A DNA stretch of 64,000 nt from Histidinibacterium lentulum. GTDB taxonomy: Bacteria > Pseudomonadota > Alphaproteobacteria > Rhodobacterales > Rhodobacteraceae. The DNA lies in NCBI RefSeq assembly GCF_003789055.1, contig NZ_ML119081.1, positions 248,001-312,000 on the forward strand. The letters are read 5' to 3'. Below, one piece after another: positions 27,795 through 38,584 of this stretch; positions within the stretch are counted from its first letter, which is position 1; every line of letters begins with the position of its first letter. The notes beneath the pieces were generated by a model. It was given only the letters and a program-made list of their open reading frames with translations, was not told where the DNA came from and ran no database searches. The translations under genes and the position numbers were made by a program.

Positions 27795-27878
27795 CACAAG
27801 GCCCGCGGTTTCCGCCCCCGCAGGAACGGCCCGGCCTTCACTGCGTCTGTCCGCAGTGGACAAGCCATGTGCCGACGG

Positions 27879-29360
<1,482 letters not shown>

Positions 29361-29446
29361 CTATCGCAGGACGCGGCCGGGGGGAACACCTCGCGTCGAC
29401 CCATATGTCGGGCCCGGTGTCGCGTGCTCCTCCAGATGCGGTGAGA

Positions 29447-30589
29447 TCAGGAGGCGGCGCGGCGCAGATCGCCTTCTGCGCCAGGCGCGCCGAGCCCCGC
29501 ATAGCGACCGGCCGCACGCCAGTAGAGCGCGAGAAAGCCCTCCCGATCCGGCCACAGCGAAGGGATCCAGAGCGTCAGGTGCTGCGCCACCACCGCGCGC
29601 GCGAGGCTCTCGTCGCCATCCTTCAGGGCCTGGGCGCCCACGGCATTGACGATGGCCTGGCCGCCGGGCCCCTCTGCCACCTCGTCGAGCGCCGCGAGAA
29701 GGCTTCTCGGCGTGTGCCCCGGCAGGCTTGCGAGCGACCGTCCGCCGCGTTCTGCCGCCGCGAGCCGGGCGCGCAGCACCGGCCCCGGTCCGCCGAGGAA
29801 CCGCGACGCCGCCACCGCCTCGCAGAAATGCCGCCCGAGTTCCTCCTCCGCCGGCGGACCCAGCGCCGCGAGCCGCGCCGCATGGGTCACATAGGTCCTT
29901 GCATTGCCCGGATCGGCCGCCTGCCAGCGCCGGAACGCCGTACAGATGCCGGTCAGGTCGGAGGCTGTCGCCGCGGCCACATAAAGCGCCTCGGCCAGAA
30001 GAGGCAGCACCGCCGCGTCGAGGGGCCGGGACCGGGCAAGCGTCTCGATCCGGCCGGCCCAGGTCAGCGCCATGGCGCGGCCCGCCTCTCCCGCCTGCGC
30101 CTCGGCCCGGGCGATCGCGGCTGCCAGGGCCCGCGCCTCGAGAGCGACGAGCGCGGGCGTGCCGTCCTCGGCGGCCCGTGCATAGGGTGCAAGCGCCGCG
30201 TCGAGCGCGGTCAGCCCGCGGGCCCGGCCCAGCGGCGCCAGTGCCGCATCGACGGCGGCGTCGTGGAGCCTGCGGCCATCGGCGGCATCCATCGGCCGCG
30301 CGGCGAGCATCTCGAGCACCGCGCCGAGTGTCCGCCAGCGCCCGGACTTGACCAGCCCCGTGACGATCTCCCGCAGTTCCGCGACCTCTTCGGGTACCAC
30401 AGGCGCGACCGCGCGCGGCAGACCCAGCGTGGCCCGGCCGCGCATCGCCTGCCAGTGATGCCGCATCCGCGTGTCGAAGCGCCAGCGCAGACCGAACATC
30501 GCGGCAGCGGCGATCAGCATGAGACCGGTCGTGAGAACGAGGATGATCTCGCCGGGCTCCGGCGCGTGGAGAAGCGACTCTGGCAGCAC
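29447..30589 (-). CDS. Uncharacterised membrane-anchored alpha-helical protein
   Basis: A 380-residue protein with one N-terminal membrane helix (about residues 13-35, IILVLTTGLMLIAAAAMFGL) followed by a basic stretch and an alanine-rich helical body with weak TPR-like periodicity (AEALYVAAATASDLTGICTAFRRWQAADPGNARTY is split between two helices). No catalytic motif is seen. The start is GTG 30589 (GTG-CTG-CCA). It lies upstream of guaB on the same strand and is divergent from the ASKHA protein gene. I do not recognise a named family; a tetratricopeptide-like scaffold is a possibility. Confidence 0.65.
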   Translation of the reverse strand: MLPESLLHAPEPGEIILVLTTGLMLIAAAAMFGLRWRFDTRMRHHWQAMRGRATLGLPRAVAPVVPEEVAELREIVTGLVKSGRWRTLGAVLEMLAARPMDAADGRRLHDAAVDAALAPLGRARGLTALDAALAPYARAAEDGTPALVALEARALAAAIARAEAQAGEAGRAMALTWAGRIETLARSRPLDAAVLPLLAEALYVAAATASDLTGICTAFRRWQAADPGNARTYVTHAARLAALGPPAEEELGRHFCEAVAASRFLGGPGPVLRARLAAAERGGRSLASLPGHTPRSLLAALDEVAEGPGGQAIVNAVGAQALKDGDESLARAVVAQHLTLWIPSLWPDREGFLALYWRAAGRYAGLGAPGAEGDLRRAAS

Positions 30590-30744
30590 GGATGCCTCGA
30601 CCTTTCCGGATTGAGCGATCGGAGAGCGCGAAGGCTCCGGGCCGGACGTGGCGCGGAGATGGCGAAACCGGGCCGAAACGGTGATCGCTGCCGCAAACGG
30701 ACCGCGACCCGGCGCGCGCCGCCCTTCCCCCTGCCATGGCGCAA

Positions 30745-30767
30745 GTTAAGGTCCGCAGCACCTTAAC
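30745..30767. promoter_or_regulatory. Inverted repeat upstream of the ASKHA gene
   Basis: GTTAAGGT (30745-30752) and its exact complement ACCTTAAC (30760-30767) are separated by 7 nt and end 16 nt before the ATG at 30784. The size and symmetry fit an operator for a dimeric repressor, or a hairpin near the ribosome site. The regulator is not evident in the neighbourhood. Confidence 0.55.
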
Positions 30768-30783
30768 CACGGCGAAAGACCCC

Positions 30784-32826
30784 ATGACCCAGGACCCGCT
30801 CGTCATCTTCACCCCCACGGGCAAGCGGGGCCGCTTTCCTGTCGGCACGCCGGTCCTGACCGCCGCGCGGCAGCTGGGCGTGGATCTCGACTCGGTGTGC
30901 GGGGGCCGTGGGATCTGCTCGAAATGCCAGGTGTCGCCGTCTTTCGGCCAATTCCCGAAACACGGCCTCACCGTTTCCGAAGGCGCCCTGTCCGGCTGGA
31001 ACGCGGTCGAACAGCGCTACGACGAGAAACGCGGCCTGAAACCGGGCCGCCGCCTCGGTTGCCAGGCACAGGTCCTGGGCGACATCGTGATCGACGTTCC
31101 GCCCGAAAGCCAGGTCCACCGCCAGGTCGTGCGCAAGGAGGCCGCCCTCCGCGCCATGGAGATGGACCCGGCGACCCGTCTCGTCATGGTCGACGTTGCG
31201 GAACCCGACATGCACGAGCCCACCGGCGATTTCGAACGCCTCGCCCGCGCCCTGTCGGACCAGTGGGGCATCGCCGAAGTCGCGATCGACCTGCCCGTGC
31301 TGACCCGCCTCCAGCCCGCCCTGAGACAGGGCGAGTGGCGCGTGACGCTCGCCCTCCACCAGCCCCGCGACGGCGCCCCCCACCGCGTCACCGCCGTCTG
31401 GCCCGGCTTCTTCGAAGGGCCGCTTCTCGGCCTCGCCATCGATCTCGGCTCCACCACCATCGCCGCCCACCTGACCGATCTCGCCACGGGCGAGGTCGTG
31501 GCCTCGGCGGGGGCGATGAACCCCCAGATCCGCTTCGGCGAGGACCTGATGAGCCGCGTGTCCTACGCCATGATGAACCCGGGCGGCGATGCCGAGATGA
31601 CCGCCGCTGTCCGCGGGGCTCTTGCCACGCTGGCCGCCGGTCTCGCCGAGGAGTCGAACACCGACCAAGGCCGGATCGTCGAGGCCGTCGTTGTCTGCAA
31701 CCCGGTGATGCACCACCTCCTCCTCGGTATCGATCCCGTGGAGCTGGGCCAGGCGCCCTTCGCGCTGGCGACCTCCTCCGCCATGGAGCTTGCCGCCTCG
31801 GACCTCGGGCTGACGGGACTGGCTCCCGGCGCGCGGGTCTACCTCCTGCCATGCATCGCGGGCCATGTGGGCGCGGACGCCGCCGCCGTGGCGCTGTCGG
31901 AGGACCCGGGAGCGAGCGAGGACCTCGTCCTCATCGTCGATGTCGGCACCAATGCCGAGATCCTTCTCGGCAACCGCGAGCGCGTGCTGGCCTGCTCCTC
32001 GCCCACCGGCCCGGCCTTCGAGGGCGCGCAGATCAGCTCCGGCCAGCGCGCCGCCCCGGGCGCCATCGAACGCGTGCGCATCGACCCCGTCACCAGGGAG
32101 CCGCGCTTCCGCGTCATCGGCTGCGAGCTCTGGTCGGACGAGGAGGGTTTTGCCGAGGCCACAGCCGCCACGGGCGTCACCGGCATCTGCGGCTCCGGCA
32201 TCATCGAGGCGGTGGCCGAGATGCGGATGGCGGGCCTTCTCGACGCCTCGGGCCTGATCGGCGGCGCAGACCGGACCGGCACGCCCCGCTCCGTTCCCGA
32301 GGGCCGGACCCACGCCTATCTCCTCCACGACGCCAGCACCGAAGGCGGCGCCCGGATCACCGTCACGCAAGGCGACATCCGTGCGATCCAGCTTGCGAAG
32401 TCCGCGCTCTATGCGGGCGCGCGGCTGCTCATGGACGAGATCGGGACCGACACCGTCGACCGCGTCGTCCTCGCCGGGGCCTTCGGCGCCCATATCTCGC
32501 CGCTTCATGCCATGGTTCTGGGGATGATCCCCGACGTGCCCCTCGACAAGGTCACCTCGGCTGGCAACGCCGCGGGCACCGGCGCGCGGATCGCCCTCTG
32601 CTCCCGCTCCGCCCGCGCGAAGATCGAGCGCGAGGTGCAGCGGATCACCAAGGTCGAGACCGCCATCGAGCCACGCTTCCAGGAGCATTTCGTGGCCGCC
32701 AACGCGATCCCGCACGCCACCGCGCCCTTTGCCCTGCTGCGCGCCGCGGCGCCCCTGCCCGACCTGTCGTTCAACAGCCATGGCGACGCCGACGGAGGCC
32801 GCCGTCGGCGGCGGCGCACCGGCTGA
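30784..32826 (+). CDS. ASKHA-domain ferredoxin protein (DUF4445), corrinoid-protein reductive activator type
   Basis: A 680-residue protein. The N-terminal 2Fe-2S ferredoxin domain has C39, C45, C48 (CGGRGICSKC) and C93. A linker follows, then a large actin-like ATPase domain (LGLAIDLGSTTIAAHL; VLIVDVGTNAEILLGN; VLAGAFGAHISPLHAMVLG). Relatives (RamA, RACE proteins) use ATP to reduce inactive cob(II)alamin back to Co(I) in methyltransferase systems for methylamines or glycine betaine. It ends in an arginine-rich tail. Start ATG 30784 was chosen over 30736, which would put the inverted repeat inside the coding region. No corrinoid methyltransferase is adjacent; cobalamin genes cbiD and cobK lie 7-8 kb away. 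Confidence 0.87.
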   Translation: MTQDPLVIFTPTGKRGRFPVGTPVLTAARQLGVDLDSVCGGRGICSKCQVSPSFGQFPKHGLTVSEGALSGWNAVEQRYDEKRGLKPGRRLGCQAQVLGDIVIDVPPESQVHRQVVRKEAALRAMEMDPATRLVMVDVAEPDMHEPTGDFERLARALSDQWGIAEVAIDLPVLTRLQPALRQGEWRVTLALHQPRDGAPHRVTAVWPGFFEGPLLGLAIDLGSTTIAAHLTDLATGEVVASAGAMNPQIRFGEDLMSRVSYAMMNPGGDAEMTAAVRGALATLAAGLAEESNTDQGRIVEAVVVCNPVMHHLLLGIDPVELGQAPFALATSSAMELAASDLGLTGLAPGARVYLLPCIAGHVGADAAAVALSEDPGASEDLVLIVDVGTNAEILLGNRERVLACSSPTGPAFEGAQISSGQRAAPGAIERVRIDPVTREPRFRVIGCELWSDEEGFAEATAATGVTGICGSGIIEAVAEMRMAGLLDASGLIGGADRTGTPRSVPEGRTHAYLLHDASTEGGARITVTQGDIRAIQLAKSALYAGARLLMDEIGTDTVDRVVLAGAFGAHISPLHAMVLGMIPDVPLDKVTSAGNAAGTGARIALCSRSARAKIEREVQRITKVETAIEPRFQEHFVAANAIPHATAPFALLRAAAPLPDLSFNSHGDADGGRRRRRRTG

Positions 32827-32850
32827 GCGGCCCCTGCGACCCGATCCTGC

Positions 32851-32879
32851 TTGACCGTCGCCCATGCCGCAAATAGGAA
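32851..32879 (+). promoter_or_regulatory. Promoter for tRNA-Gly
   Basis: TTGACC (32851-32856) and TAGGAA (32874-32879) are spaced 17 nt. They place a transcription start about 4-6 nt before the tRNA. Confidence 0.5.
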
Positions 32880-32889
32880 GATCAAGCGC

Positions 32890-32963
32890 GCGGGTGTAGC
32901 TCAATGGTAGAGCAGAAGCTTCCCAAGCTTACGACGAGGGTTCGATTCCCTTCACCCGCTCCA
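32890..32963 (+). tRNA. tRNA-Gly(CCC), reads GGG
   Basis: Acceptor GCGGGTG pairs with CACCCGC, the D-arm is GCTC-AATGGTA-GAGC, the anticodon loop TTCCCAA gives CCC, and the T-arm is GGGTTCGATTCCC. Discriminator T is followed by encoded CCA (32961-32963). Confidence 0.96.
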
Positions 32964-33054
32964 AGCGCTCCCGACACGTCGGACCGTGGATCGTGATCCC
33001 ACCGCCCTCGACGGCGGTTCGAAGCCGTAGGGTGGGTTTCCAACCCACCATCCC

Positions 33055-34653
33055 TCAAAGCCCCTCGCGCCGGAGAAACCCGACCAGCCCCGCCGTCGAG
33101 CCGTCCTTGCCCTCCGCCGGGGCCGCGCCCTCCACCACGGGCTGCAGCGCCGTGGCCAGCTCCTTGCCCAGTTCCACGCCCCACTGATCGTAGGAGTTGA
33201 TCCCCAGCACCGTTCCCTCCACGAAAACCCGGTGTTCGTAGAGCGCCACGATCTTGCCCAGCGTCTCGGGATCGAGCTGCGGGTAGGCGAGCGTCACCGA
33301 GGGGCGGTTGCCCGGGAACACCCGGTGCCGCGCCTGCCGCTCCAGCTCGGCGCCCTCGAACTTGCCGCGCAGCGCCTCGCGCGCCTCCTCGAGCGTGCGC
33401 CCCCGCATCAGCGCCTCGGACTGCGCGAGGCAATTGGCGACCAAGAGCCGGTGCTGATGGTGCAGATCTTCCTCCGCCCCCCGGGCCGCGACCAGAAATT
33501 CGCAGGGCACCACCTGCGTGCCCTGGTGGATGAGCTGGTAGAAGGCATGCTGCCCGTTGGTGCCGGGCTCGCCCCAGACCACCGGCCCCGACGGCACGGG
33601 CAGGTCCGCCCCGTCCATCGACACACCCTTGCCGTTGCTCTCCATCTCGAGCTGCTGGAGATAGGCGGGCAGCCGCGCCAGGCGGTTGTCGTAGGGCAGC
33701 ACGGCGCGCGTGGGATGCCCGCAGACCTGATTGTGCCAGATGCCCACGCCGGCCAGCAGCGCGGGCAGGTTCTCCTGCCAGGGTGCCGCGCGGAAATGCA
33801 GGTCCATCGCCTGCCCGCCGCGCAGGACCGCGCGGAACGCCTCCGGTCCCACGGCGATCATCAGCGACAGGCCGATGGGACCCCACATGGAATAGCGCCC
33901 GCCGACCCAGTCCTCGAAGCCGAAGACGCGGGCCTCGTCGATGCCGAAGGCGCCCGTTTTCTCCAGCGCCGAGGAGAGCGCCGCGAACTGCGCCGCGGGC
34001 TCCGCCACGCGCTCGGCCATCCAGGCCTTCGCGGTGCGGGCGTTGGTCATGGTCTCGATCGTGGTGAAGGTCTTCGAGGCCACGATCACCAGCGTCGTCG
34101 CCGGGTCGCAGGCGCGCAGGACCCCGGCGATATCGGCCGGGTCCACGTTGGACACGAAATGGCACCGCGGCCCGTCATGCCAGGGCGCCAGCGCCAGCGT
34201 CGCCATGGCGGGGCCAAGGTCCGAGCCCCCGATGCCGATGTTGACCACATCCGTGATCGGCCCGCCCGCGCCGGTGAAGCGCCCCTCGCGCACGTCCCTC
34301 GCAAAGGCCTCCATCCGCCCGAGCGTCCGCAGAACGCCCGGCATCACATCGACGCCGTCCACCATGACGGGGCCGCCGTCGAGATTGCGCAGCGCCGTGT
34401 GCAGGACCGCGCGCCCCTCGGTCTCGTTGATCCTTTCGCCCGAGAACATCGCCTCCCGCCGCTCCGCCACGCCCGCGGCGTCGAAGAGCGCGAAGATCGC
34501 GGCCCGGGCGCCCTCGTCGAGGGTCGTCTTGGCATAGTCGAACCGGAGCCCCAGCGCCTCGGCCGAGAAAGCCTCCGCCCGCCGCGCGTCGAGCGTGTCC
34601 GCGATCCGCCGGTCCTTCAGCCGCGCGCCATGCGCCTTCAGATCGTCCCACAT
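33055..34653 (-). CDS. pgi: Glucose-6-phosphate isomerase
   Basis: Interconverts glucose-6-phosphate and fructose-6-phosphate. The 532-residue protein has the signatures [51 protein letters not shown] and the C-terminal [16 protein letters not shown]. The start is ATG 34653 ([16 protein letters not shown]). It lies 2 nt downstream of pgl, in the order zwf-pgl-pgi. In this group the set channels hexose into the Entner-Doudoroff route, with Pgi recycling fructose-6-phosphate. Confidence 0.97.
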   Translation of the reverse strand: MWDDLKAHGARLKDRRIADTLDARRAEAFSAEALGLRFDYAKTTLDEGARAAIFALFDAAGVAERREAMFSGERINETEGRAVLHTALRNLDGGPVMVDGVDVMPGVLRTLGRMEAFARDVREGRFTGAGGPITDVVNIGIGGSDLGPAMATLALAPWHDGPRCHFVSNVDPADIAGVLRACDPATTLVIVASKTFTTIETMTNARTAKAWMAERVAEPAAQFAALSSALEKTGAFGIDEARVFGFEDWVGGRYSMWGPIGLSLMIAVGPEAFRAVLRGGQAMDLHFRAAPWQENLPALLAGVGIWHNQVCGHPTRAVLPYDNRLARLPAYLQQLEMESNGKGVSMDGADLPVPSGPVVWGEPGTNGQHAFYQLIHQGTQVVPCEFLVAARGAEEDLHHQHRLLVANCLAQSEALMRGRTLEEAREALRGKFEGAELERQARHRVFPGNRPSVTLAYPQLDPETLGKIVALYEHRVFVEGTVLGINSYDQWGVELGKELATALQPVVEGAAPAEGKDGSTAGLVGFLRREGL

Positions 34654-34655
34654 GG

Positions 34656-35327
34656 TCAGCTCTCCGCCCAATGCACCATCGCCTGTTTCAGAACTGCGGC
34701 GACCGGTGCCTCCTGAGGCGTAAGGTGCCGCGCGCGCTCCAGAGCCTCGCGCTTCTCCCGGCCGGTGATCACGATGTGCAGCGACATCGCCTCGCGCAGC
34801 ACCCTTGCCGACAGCGTGACGCGGGGCTCGGGCGCGCCGGGCGCACGCATCGCCACGACAGGCGCACTGCCCGTCAGGGCCTCCTCGAGCCGGTCGGCGC
34901 CGGGGAACAGCGAGGCGGTGTGCATGTCCGCCCCCATGCCCAGCAGCACCACGTCGAGCGGCAGCGCCGGCGCCAGCCCCTCCGCGATCTCGTCCAGCCG
35001 GTCCTCGGGCTCGGCCCCCGGCAGGTAGAGCGGCACCAGCCGCGCGGCCGCCGCCCGCCCGGTCAGCAGCCGCTCGCGCAGAAGCCGCGTGTTGGATCGC
35101 GGGCTGTCCTCGGGCACCCAGCGCTCGTCCGTAAGCATGACATGCACCCGGTCCCAGTCGAGCCCCATGCCCGACAGGACGTCGAAGACAGGTCCCGGCG
35201 TCGTGCCCCCCGGCACCGCCAGCGAGACGGTGTCCCGCTGCGCCAGCGCCGCGCGCAATTCCGAGGCGAGACGGTCCGCGAGGTCCATCATCATCATCTC
35301 GGCGTCGGGATATTCCTTCAGTTCCAT
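34656..35327 (-). CDS. pgl: 6-phosphogluconolactonase
   Basis: Hydrolyses 6-phosphogluconolactone to 6-phosphogluconate. It has 223 residues of the DevB/Pgl family, with [17 protein letters not shown] (42-58) as the phosphate-binding loop, [15 protein letters not shown] near 86-100 and [16 protein letters not shown] in the second half. It lies between zwf and pgi in one operon, the stop being 2 nt from pgi. Confidence 0.95.
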   Translation of the reverse strand: MELKEYPDAEMMMMDLADRLASELRAALAQRDTVSLAVPGGTTPGPVFDVLSGMGLDWDRVHVMLTDERWVPEDSPRSNTRLLRERLLTGRAAAARLVPLYLPGAEPEDRLDEIAEGLAPALPLDVVLLGMGADMHTASLFPGADRLEEALTGSAPVVAMRAPGAPEPRVTLSARVLREAMSLHIVITGREKREALERARHLTPQEAPVAAVLKQAMVHWAES

Positions 35328-35417
35328 GGTCGTCTCCGTCGGATGATGTCCCCACCCCTGCCAACCCGGCTCACCGACCGCAACCGGCGATGCACGGGGT
35401 GCTTCAGCCCTCCTTTT

Positions 35418-35492
35418 GGTGCGCGTTCAGGCGCACCCTGCCCCGGACTCTGCCCGCGATCGCCTGAGACGCTACGCCGAAGCGTTTCAGAG
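35418..35492 (-). other. Two short hairpins in the zwf-pgl gap
   Basis: GGTGCGC/GCGCACC (35418-35424, 35431-35437, 6-nt loop) and a 9-bp imperfect stem TGAGACGCT/AGCGTTTCA around 35465-35490 lie in the 172-nt gap. Neither has a T-run in the direction of transcription, so they may modulate stability between cistrons rather than terminate. Confidence 0.35.
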
Positions 35493-35499
35493 ACGGCGA

Positions 35500-36954
35500 T
35501 CACCCGCGGATTTCCCGCCACCTCCGGCCGTCCCGGTGCATCAGCATCAGCGCATCCTCCGGCCCCGGCGAGCCGGTGTCGTAATGCTTCGGCACGTCGT
35601 TGCGGGCCTGCCAGCCGTCGATGATCGGATCGGTCCAGGCCCAGGCCGCCTCCACCTCGTCGCCGCGCATGAAGAGCGTCTGGTTGCCCCGGATCACGTC
35701 CATGATCAGCCGCTCGTAGGCGTCCGACACGTCGTTCCTCTCGGGCCCCAGCGCATCGGCAAAGGTCATGTCGAGCGGCACGTCGATCAGCCGCATCCCT
35801 CCGGGACCGGGCTCCTTGATGGTCACCTGCAGGTCGATCCCCTCGTTCGGCTGGAGCCGGATCGACAGGATGTTGCGGTGCCGCTTCTCGTCGCCCTCGA
35901 AGATCGAATGGCCGAGGTCCTTGAACACCACGGCGATCTCGCTCACCCGCCCCTTCAGCCGCTTGCCGGTGCGCAGGTAGAAGGGCACCCCGGCCCACCG
36001 CCAGTTGGCGATATGGGTCTTGAGGGCCACGAAGCTCTCGGTATGGGTGCGCGGGTTCTCCACGTCCTGCCGGTAGGAGGGCGTGCCCTGCCCCGCGTCA
36101 TACTGTCCCCGGACGATCTGGTGGTAATCGACGGGCTGAAGCGCCCGGATCACCTTCAGCTTCTCGTCGCGAACGGCATCCGCGTCGAACTGGCTGGGCG
36201 GCTCCATGGCGATGAGGCACAGAAGCTGCATCAGGTGGTTCTGCACCATGTCCCGCATGGCGCCCGAGCGGTCGTAATATTCGCCGCGCCCGCCCACGCC
36301 CACGGTCTCGGCCACGGTGATCTGGACGTGGTCGACGTAGTGGCTGTTCCAGAGCGGCTCGAAAAGGACGTTGCCGAACCGCACCGCCATCAGGTTCTGG
36401 ACCGTCTCCTTTCCGAGGTAATGGTCGATCCGGTAGATCTGCCCCTCGTCGAAATGCTCGGCCAGCGAGGCGTTCAGCGCCCTGGCCGAGGCCAGATCGC
36501 GGCCGAAGGGCTTTTCCACCACGATCCGGCTCGCCTTGTCCGCGATCCCGTGCTGGTGCAGCCGGCCGGCGATGTCCCCGAAGAGCGCCGGGCTGACCGA
36601 GAGGTAGAAGGCCCGCACCACGTCCGCGCGCATCAGCGCCGCGAGTTCCGGCCAGCCTCCCTCTCCGCGCGCATCCACCACGAGGTACCTCAGGGTGCCC
36701 AGAAAGGCGTCGAGGCTCTCTCGATCCGTGGCCTCCTCTCCGGCGAATTCGAGGATCGCGGCCCGCGCCTCCGTCCGGTAGCCCTCGTCGTCGAGCTCCG
36801 AGCGCGCGACGCCGATGATCCGCGCCTCCGCCGGCATCTGTCCGGCAAGGAACCTGCGAAAAAGCCCGGGCAGGATCTTGCGCCGCGCCAGATCCCCGGT
36901 GCCGCCGAAGATCACGAGGTCGAATGCATCGACCGGAATGACGCGCGAAACCAT
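35500..36954 (-). CDS. zwf: Glucose-6-phosphate 1-dehydrogenase
   Basis: Oxidises glucose-6-phosphate to the lactone, producing NAD(P)H. The 484 residues carry the nucleotide-binding FGGTGDLARRK (16-26) and the active site RIDHYLGKE (175-183) with H178 and K182. EKPFGRDL precedes it, as usual. ATG 36954 was preferred over a GTG at 36963 because AGAGAGG lies 8 nt before it. It is the first gene of the zwf-pgl-pgi operon. Confidence 0.96.
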   Translation of the reverse strand: MVSRVIPVDAFDLVIFGGTGDLARRKILPGLFRRFLAGQMPAEARIIGVARSELDDEGYRTEARAAILEFAGEEATDRESLDAFLGTLRYLVVDARGEGGWPELAALMRADVVRAFYLSVSPALFGDIAGRLHQHGIADKASRIVVEKPFGRDLASARALNASLAEHFDEGQIYRIDHYLGKETVQNLMAVRFGNVLFEPLWNSHYVDHVQITVAETVGVGGRGEYYDRSGAMRDMVQNHLMQLLCLIAMEPPSQFDADAVRDEKLKVIRALQPVDYHQIVRGQYDAGQGTPSYRQDVENPRTHTESFVALKTHIANWRWAGVPFYLRTGKRLKGRVSEIAVVFKDLGHSIFEGDEKRHRNILSIRLQPNEGIDLQVTIKEPGPGGMRLIDVPLDMTFADALGPERNDVSDAYERLIMDVIRGNQTLFMRGDEVEAAWAWTDPIIDGWQARNDVPKHYDTGSPGPEDALMLMHRDGRRWREIRG

Positions 36955-37094
36955 GACCCGCACCTCTCTGCCCTCAGGGCGCCGTTAGCGTTAACACCCG
37001 CCCGTCTAGCGCCGCGCCGTCTACCTGTCCAGCAAACCCCGCCCTGTCCGACCGTGCAACCCCGTGACCCGACCCGGGCGCTCCGGCCCGGAGA

Positions 37095-37679
37095 TCAGGC
37101 CTGCAGTTCGGCATCCCAGTAGAGATAGTCGAGCCAGGTTTCATGCAGGTGGTTCGGCGGGAACTTGCGGCCGAGATTGCGCAACTCCTCCGCGCCGGGC
37201 CGCCGCGGCGGCTTGCGCAGGCTCAGGCCCGACTGGCGCAGGCTCTTCGACCCTTTCCGCAGGTTGCAGCCCGAACAGGCGGCGACAACGTTCTCCCAGC
37301 TCGTGACGCCGCCGCGGGCGCGCGGCACCACGTGATCGAAGGTCAGATCGCCCTTGGCACCGCAGTACTGGCAGCAGAACTCGTCCCTCAGAAAAAGATT
37401 GAAGCGCGTGAAGGCCACGCGCTTCTGAGGTTTCACGAAATCCTTGAGGACCACCACCGAGGGGATCCGTATGACCGTACTCGGGCTTCGGACCACCTCC
37501 TGGTATTCGGCGACGATGTCGACCCGGTCGAGCCAGGCCGCCTTCACCGCCTCCTGCCAGGGCCAGACGGAGAGGGGATAGTAGGACAGCGGCCGGTAGT
37601 CCGCGTTCAGGACTAGGGCGGGATAATGCCTCATGCCCGCAGGCTCTCGCACGAACTGGGTCCTGAAGTCTGCCTGCAT
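37095..37679 (-). CDS. HNH endonuclease family protein
   Basis: A 194-residue nuclease-fold protein. It has CxxC knuckles C103-C106 (CQYCG) and C135-C138 (CSGCN) around the HNH core LTFDHVVPRARGGVTSWENVV (D115-H116, N130). The N-terminal half (PALVLNADYRPLSYYPLSVW) is that of the broadly conserved chromosomal HNH family. The function is unknown, and nothing mobile surrounds it. The ATG at 37679 starts the conserved part; the open frame upstream has poor composition. Confidence 0.85.
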   Translation of the reverse strand: MQADFRTQFVREPAGMRHYPALVLNADYRPLSYYPLSVWPWQEAVKAAWLDRVDIVAEYQEVVRSPSTVIRIPSVVVLKDFVKPQKRVAFTRFNLFLRDEFCCQYCGAKGDLTFDHVVPRARGGVTSWENVVAACSGCNLRKGSKSLRQSGLSLRKPPRRPGAEELRNLGRKFPPNHLHETWLDYLYWDAELQA

Positions 37680-37912
37680 GATCGACCGCTCTCCGTTCTC
37701 CGGCGCGCCGCCCCGCGGCCCGCCCGCTGATCCCGTTCCGCCCTGTGGCCCGCCCGTCCGGGATGGTCGCATGCCGCACGGAGCGGGGCTGCCATGACTA
37801 TATCTGGCGCAACGCGTTGGACAAGTCCCACATCTGGTTACGCCCCTGTGGACAGCTGATAGGCCGATTCTGTCACGGAACGGTGACGTGGCGGTCCTGC
37901 CCGCGGCAGCGC

Positions 37913-38584
37913 TCAGCGCGCGACGCCGAGCCTTTCGCGCAGGAAGGCGAGCGCCACGCCCAGCCCGTCCGGCGCGATGCCGTGGCCGGTGCCCTTCTGG
38001 ACATGGGCATAGACCTCCGACCAGCCCGCCGCCTGCAGGGCTTCGGCGGCCTGTGGCAGCGCCTCCACGGGCACCACATCGTCCCGGTCGCCATGGACCA
38101 GCAGCACCGGCGGACGGGAGACCGCCTCGTCGGGCAGCAGTTCGGGCGCCAGCAGCCGGCCGGAGAAGGCCACGACCGCCGCCACCGCATCCTCGCGGCG
38201 GGGCGCCACCTGCAGCGCCATCATCGTGCCCTGACTGAAACCGAAGAGGGCCACCTGTTCGGGCAGCAGGTCCTCGTCAACCATCACCCCGTCGAGAAAC
38301 GCGTCGAGATCCGCCGCGGCGCGCACCATGCCCGAGCGGCTTTCCTCCTCCGAAGATCCGTCGATCCAGGGGATCGGGAACCATTGCAGCATACCGGGCG
38401 CCGCGATCGACGCCTCGGGCGCATCGGGGGCAAGGAACATCGTGTCGGGCAGATGCTCCGCCAGCGGCTCCGCGAGCCCGATCAGGTCCGCGCCGTTCGC
38501 CCCGTAGCCGTGCAGGAACACCACGGCCGACCGGGTCTCCCCCGACAGCGCTTCCCTGCGATGTGCCTCAAGCGCCCGTGTCAC
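37913..38584 (-). CDS. Alpha/beta-hydrolase, phospholipase/carboxylesterase family
   Basis: A cytoplasmic esterase of 223 residues. The catalytic triad is S117 in GFSQGT, D166-D169 in GDRDDVVP and H201 in GTGHGIAPDG; the oxyanion region is FLHGYGANGADLIGL. It is similar to bacterial esterases of the acyl-protein-thioesterase group. The start is GTG 38584, which overlaps the AlkA-type gene stop by 4 nt (GTGA), so translation is coupled. The substrate is unknown. Confidence 0.85.
   Translation of the reverse strand: MTRALEAHRREALSGETRSAVVFLHGYGANGADLIGLAEPLAEHLPDTMFLAPDAPEASIAAPGMLQWFPIPWIDGSSEEESRSGMVRAAADLDAFLDGVMVDEDLLPEQVALFGFSQGTMMALQVAPRREDAVAAVVAFSGRLLAPELLPDEAVSRPPVLLVHGDRDDVVPVEALPQAAEALQAAGWSEVYAHVQKGTGHGIAPDGLGVALAFLRERLGVAR

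Noticed and set aside
26112-27863. A 583-codon minus-strand frame over the HWE kinase
   Set aside because: It is a shadow frame. The plus strand carries the kinase motifs ELHHRIKN and HELATNALKYG.
30763-32904. A 713-codon minus-strand open frame opposite the ASKHA protein gene
   Set aside because: It has low-complexity Gly/Arg/Asp/His sequence without motifs, while the opposite strand has a complete ferredoxin-ASKHA protein.
33055-35364. A fused pgi frame extending to 35364
   Set aside because: The extension is an out-of-frame reading of pgl. Each of pgi and pgl has its own start, stop and motifs, so no fusion is present.
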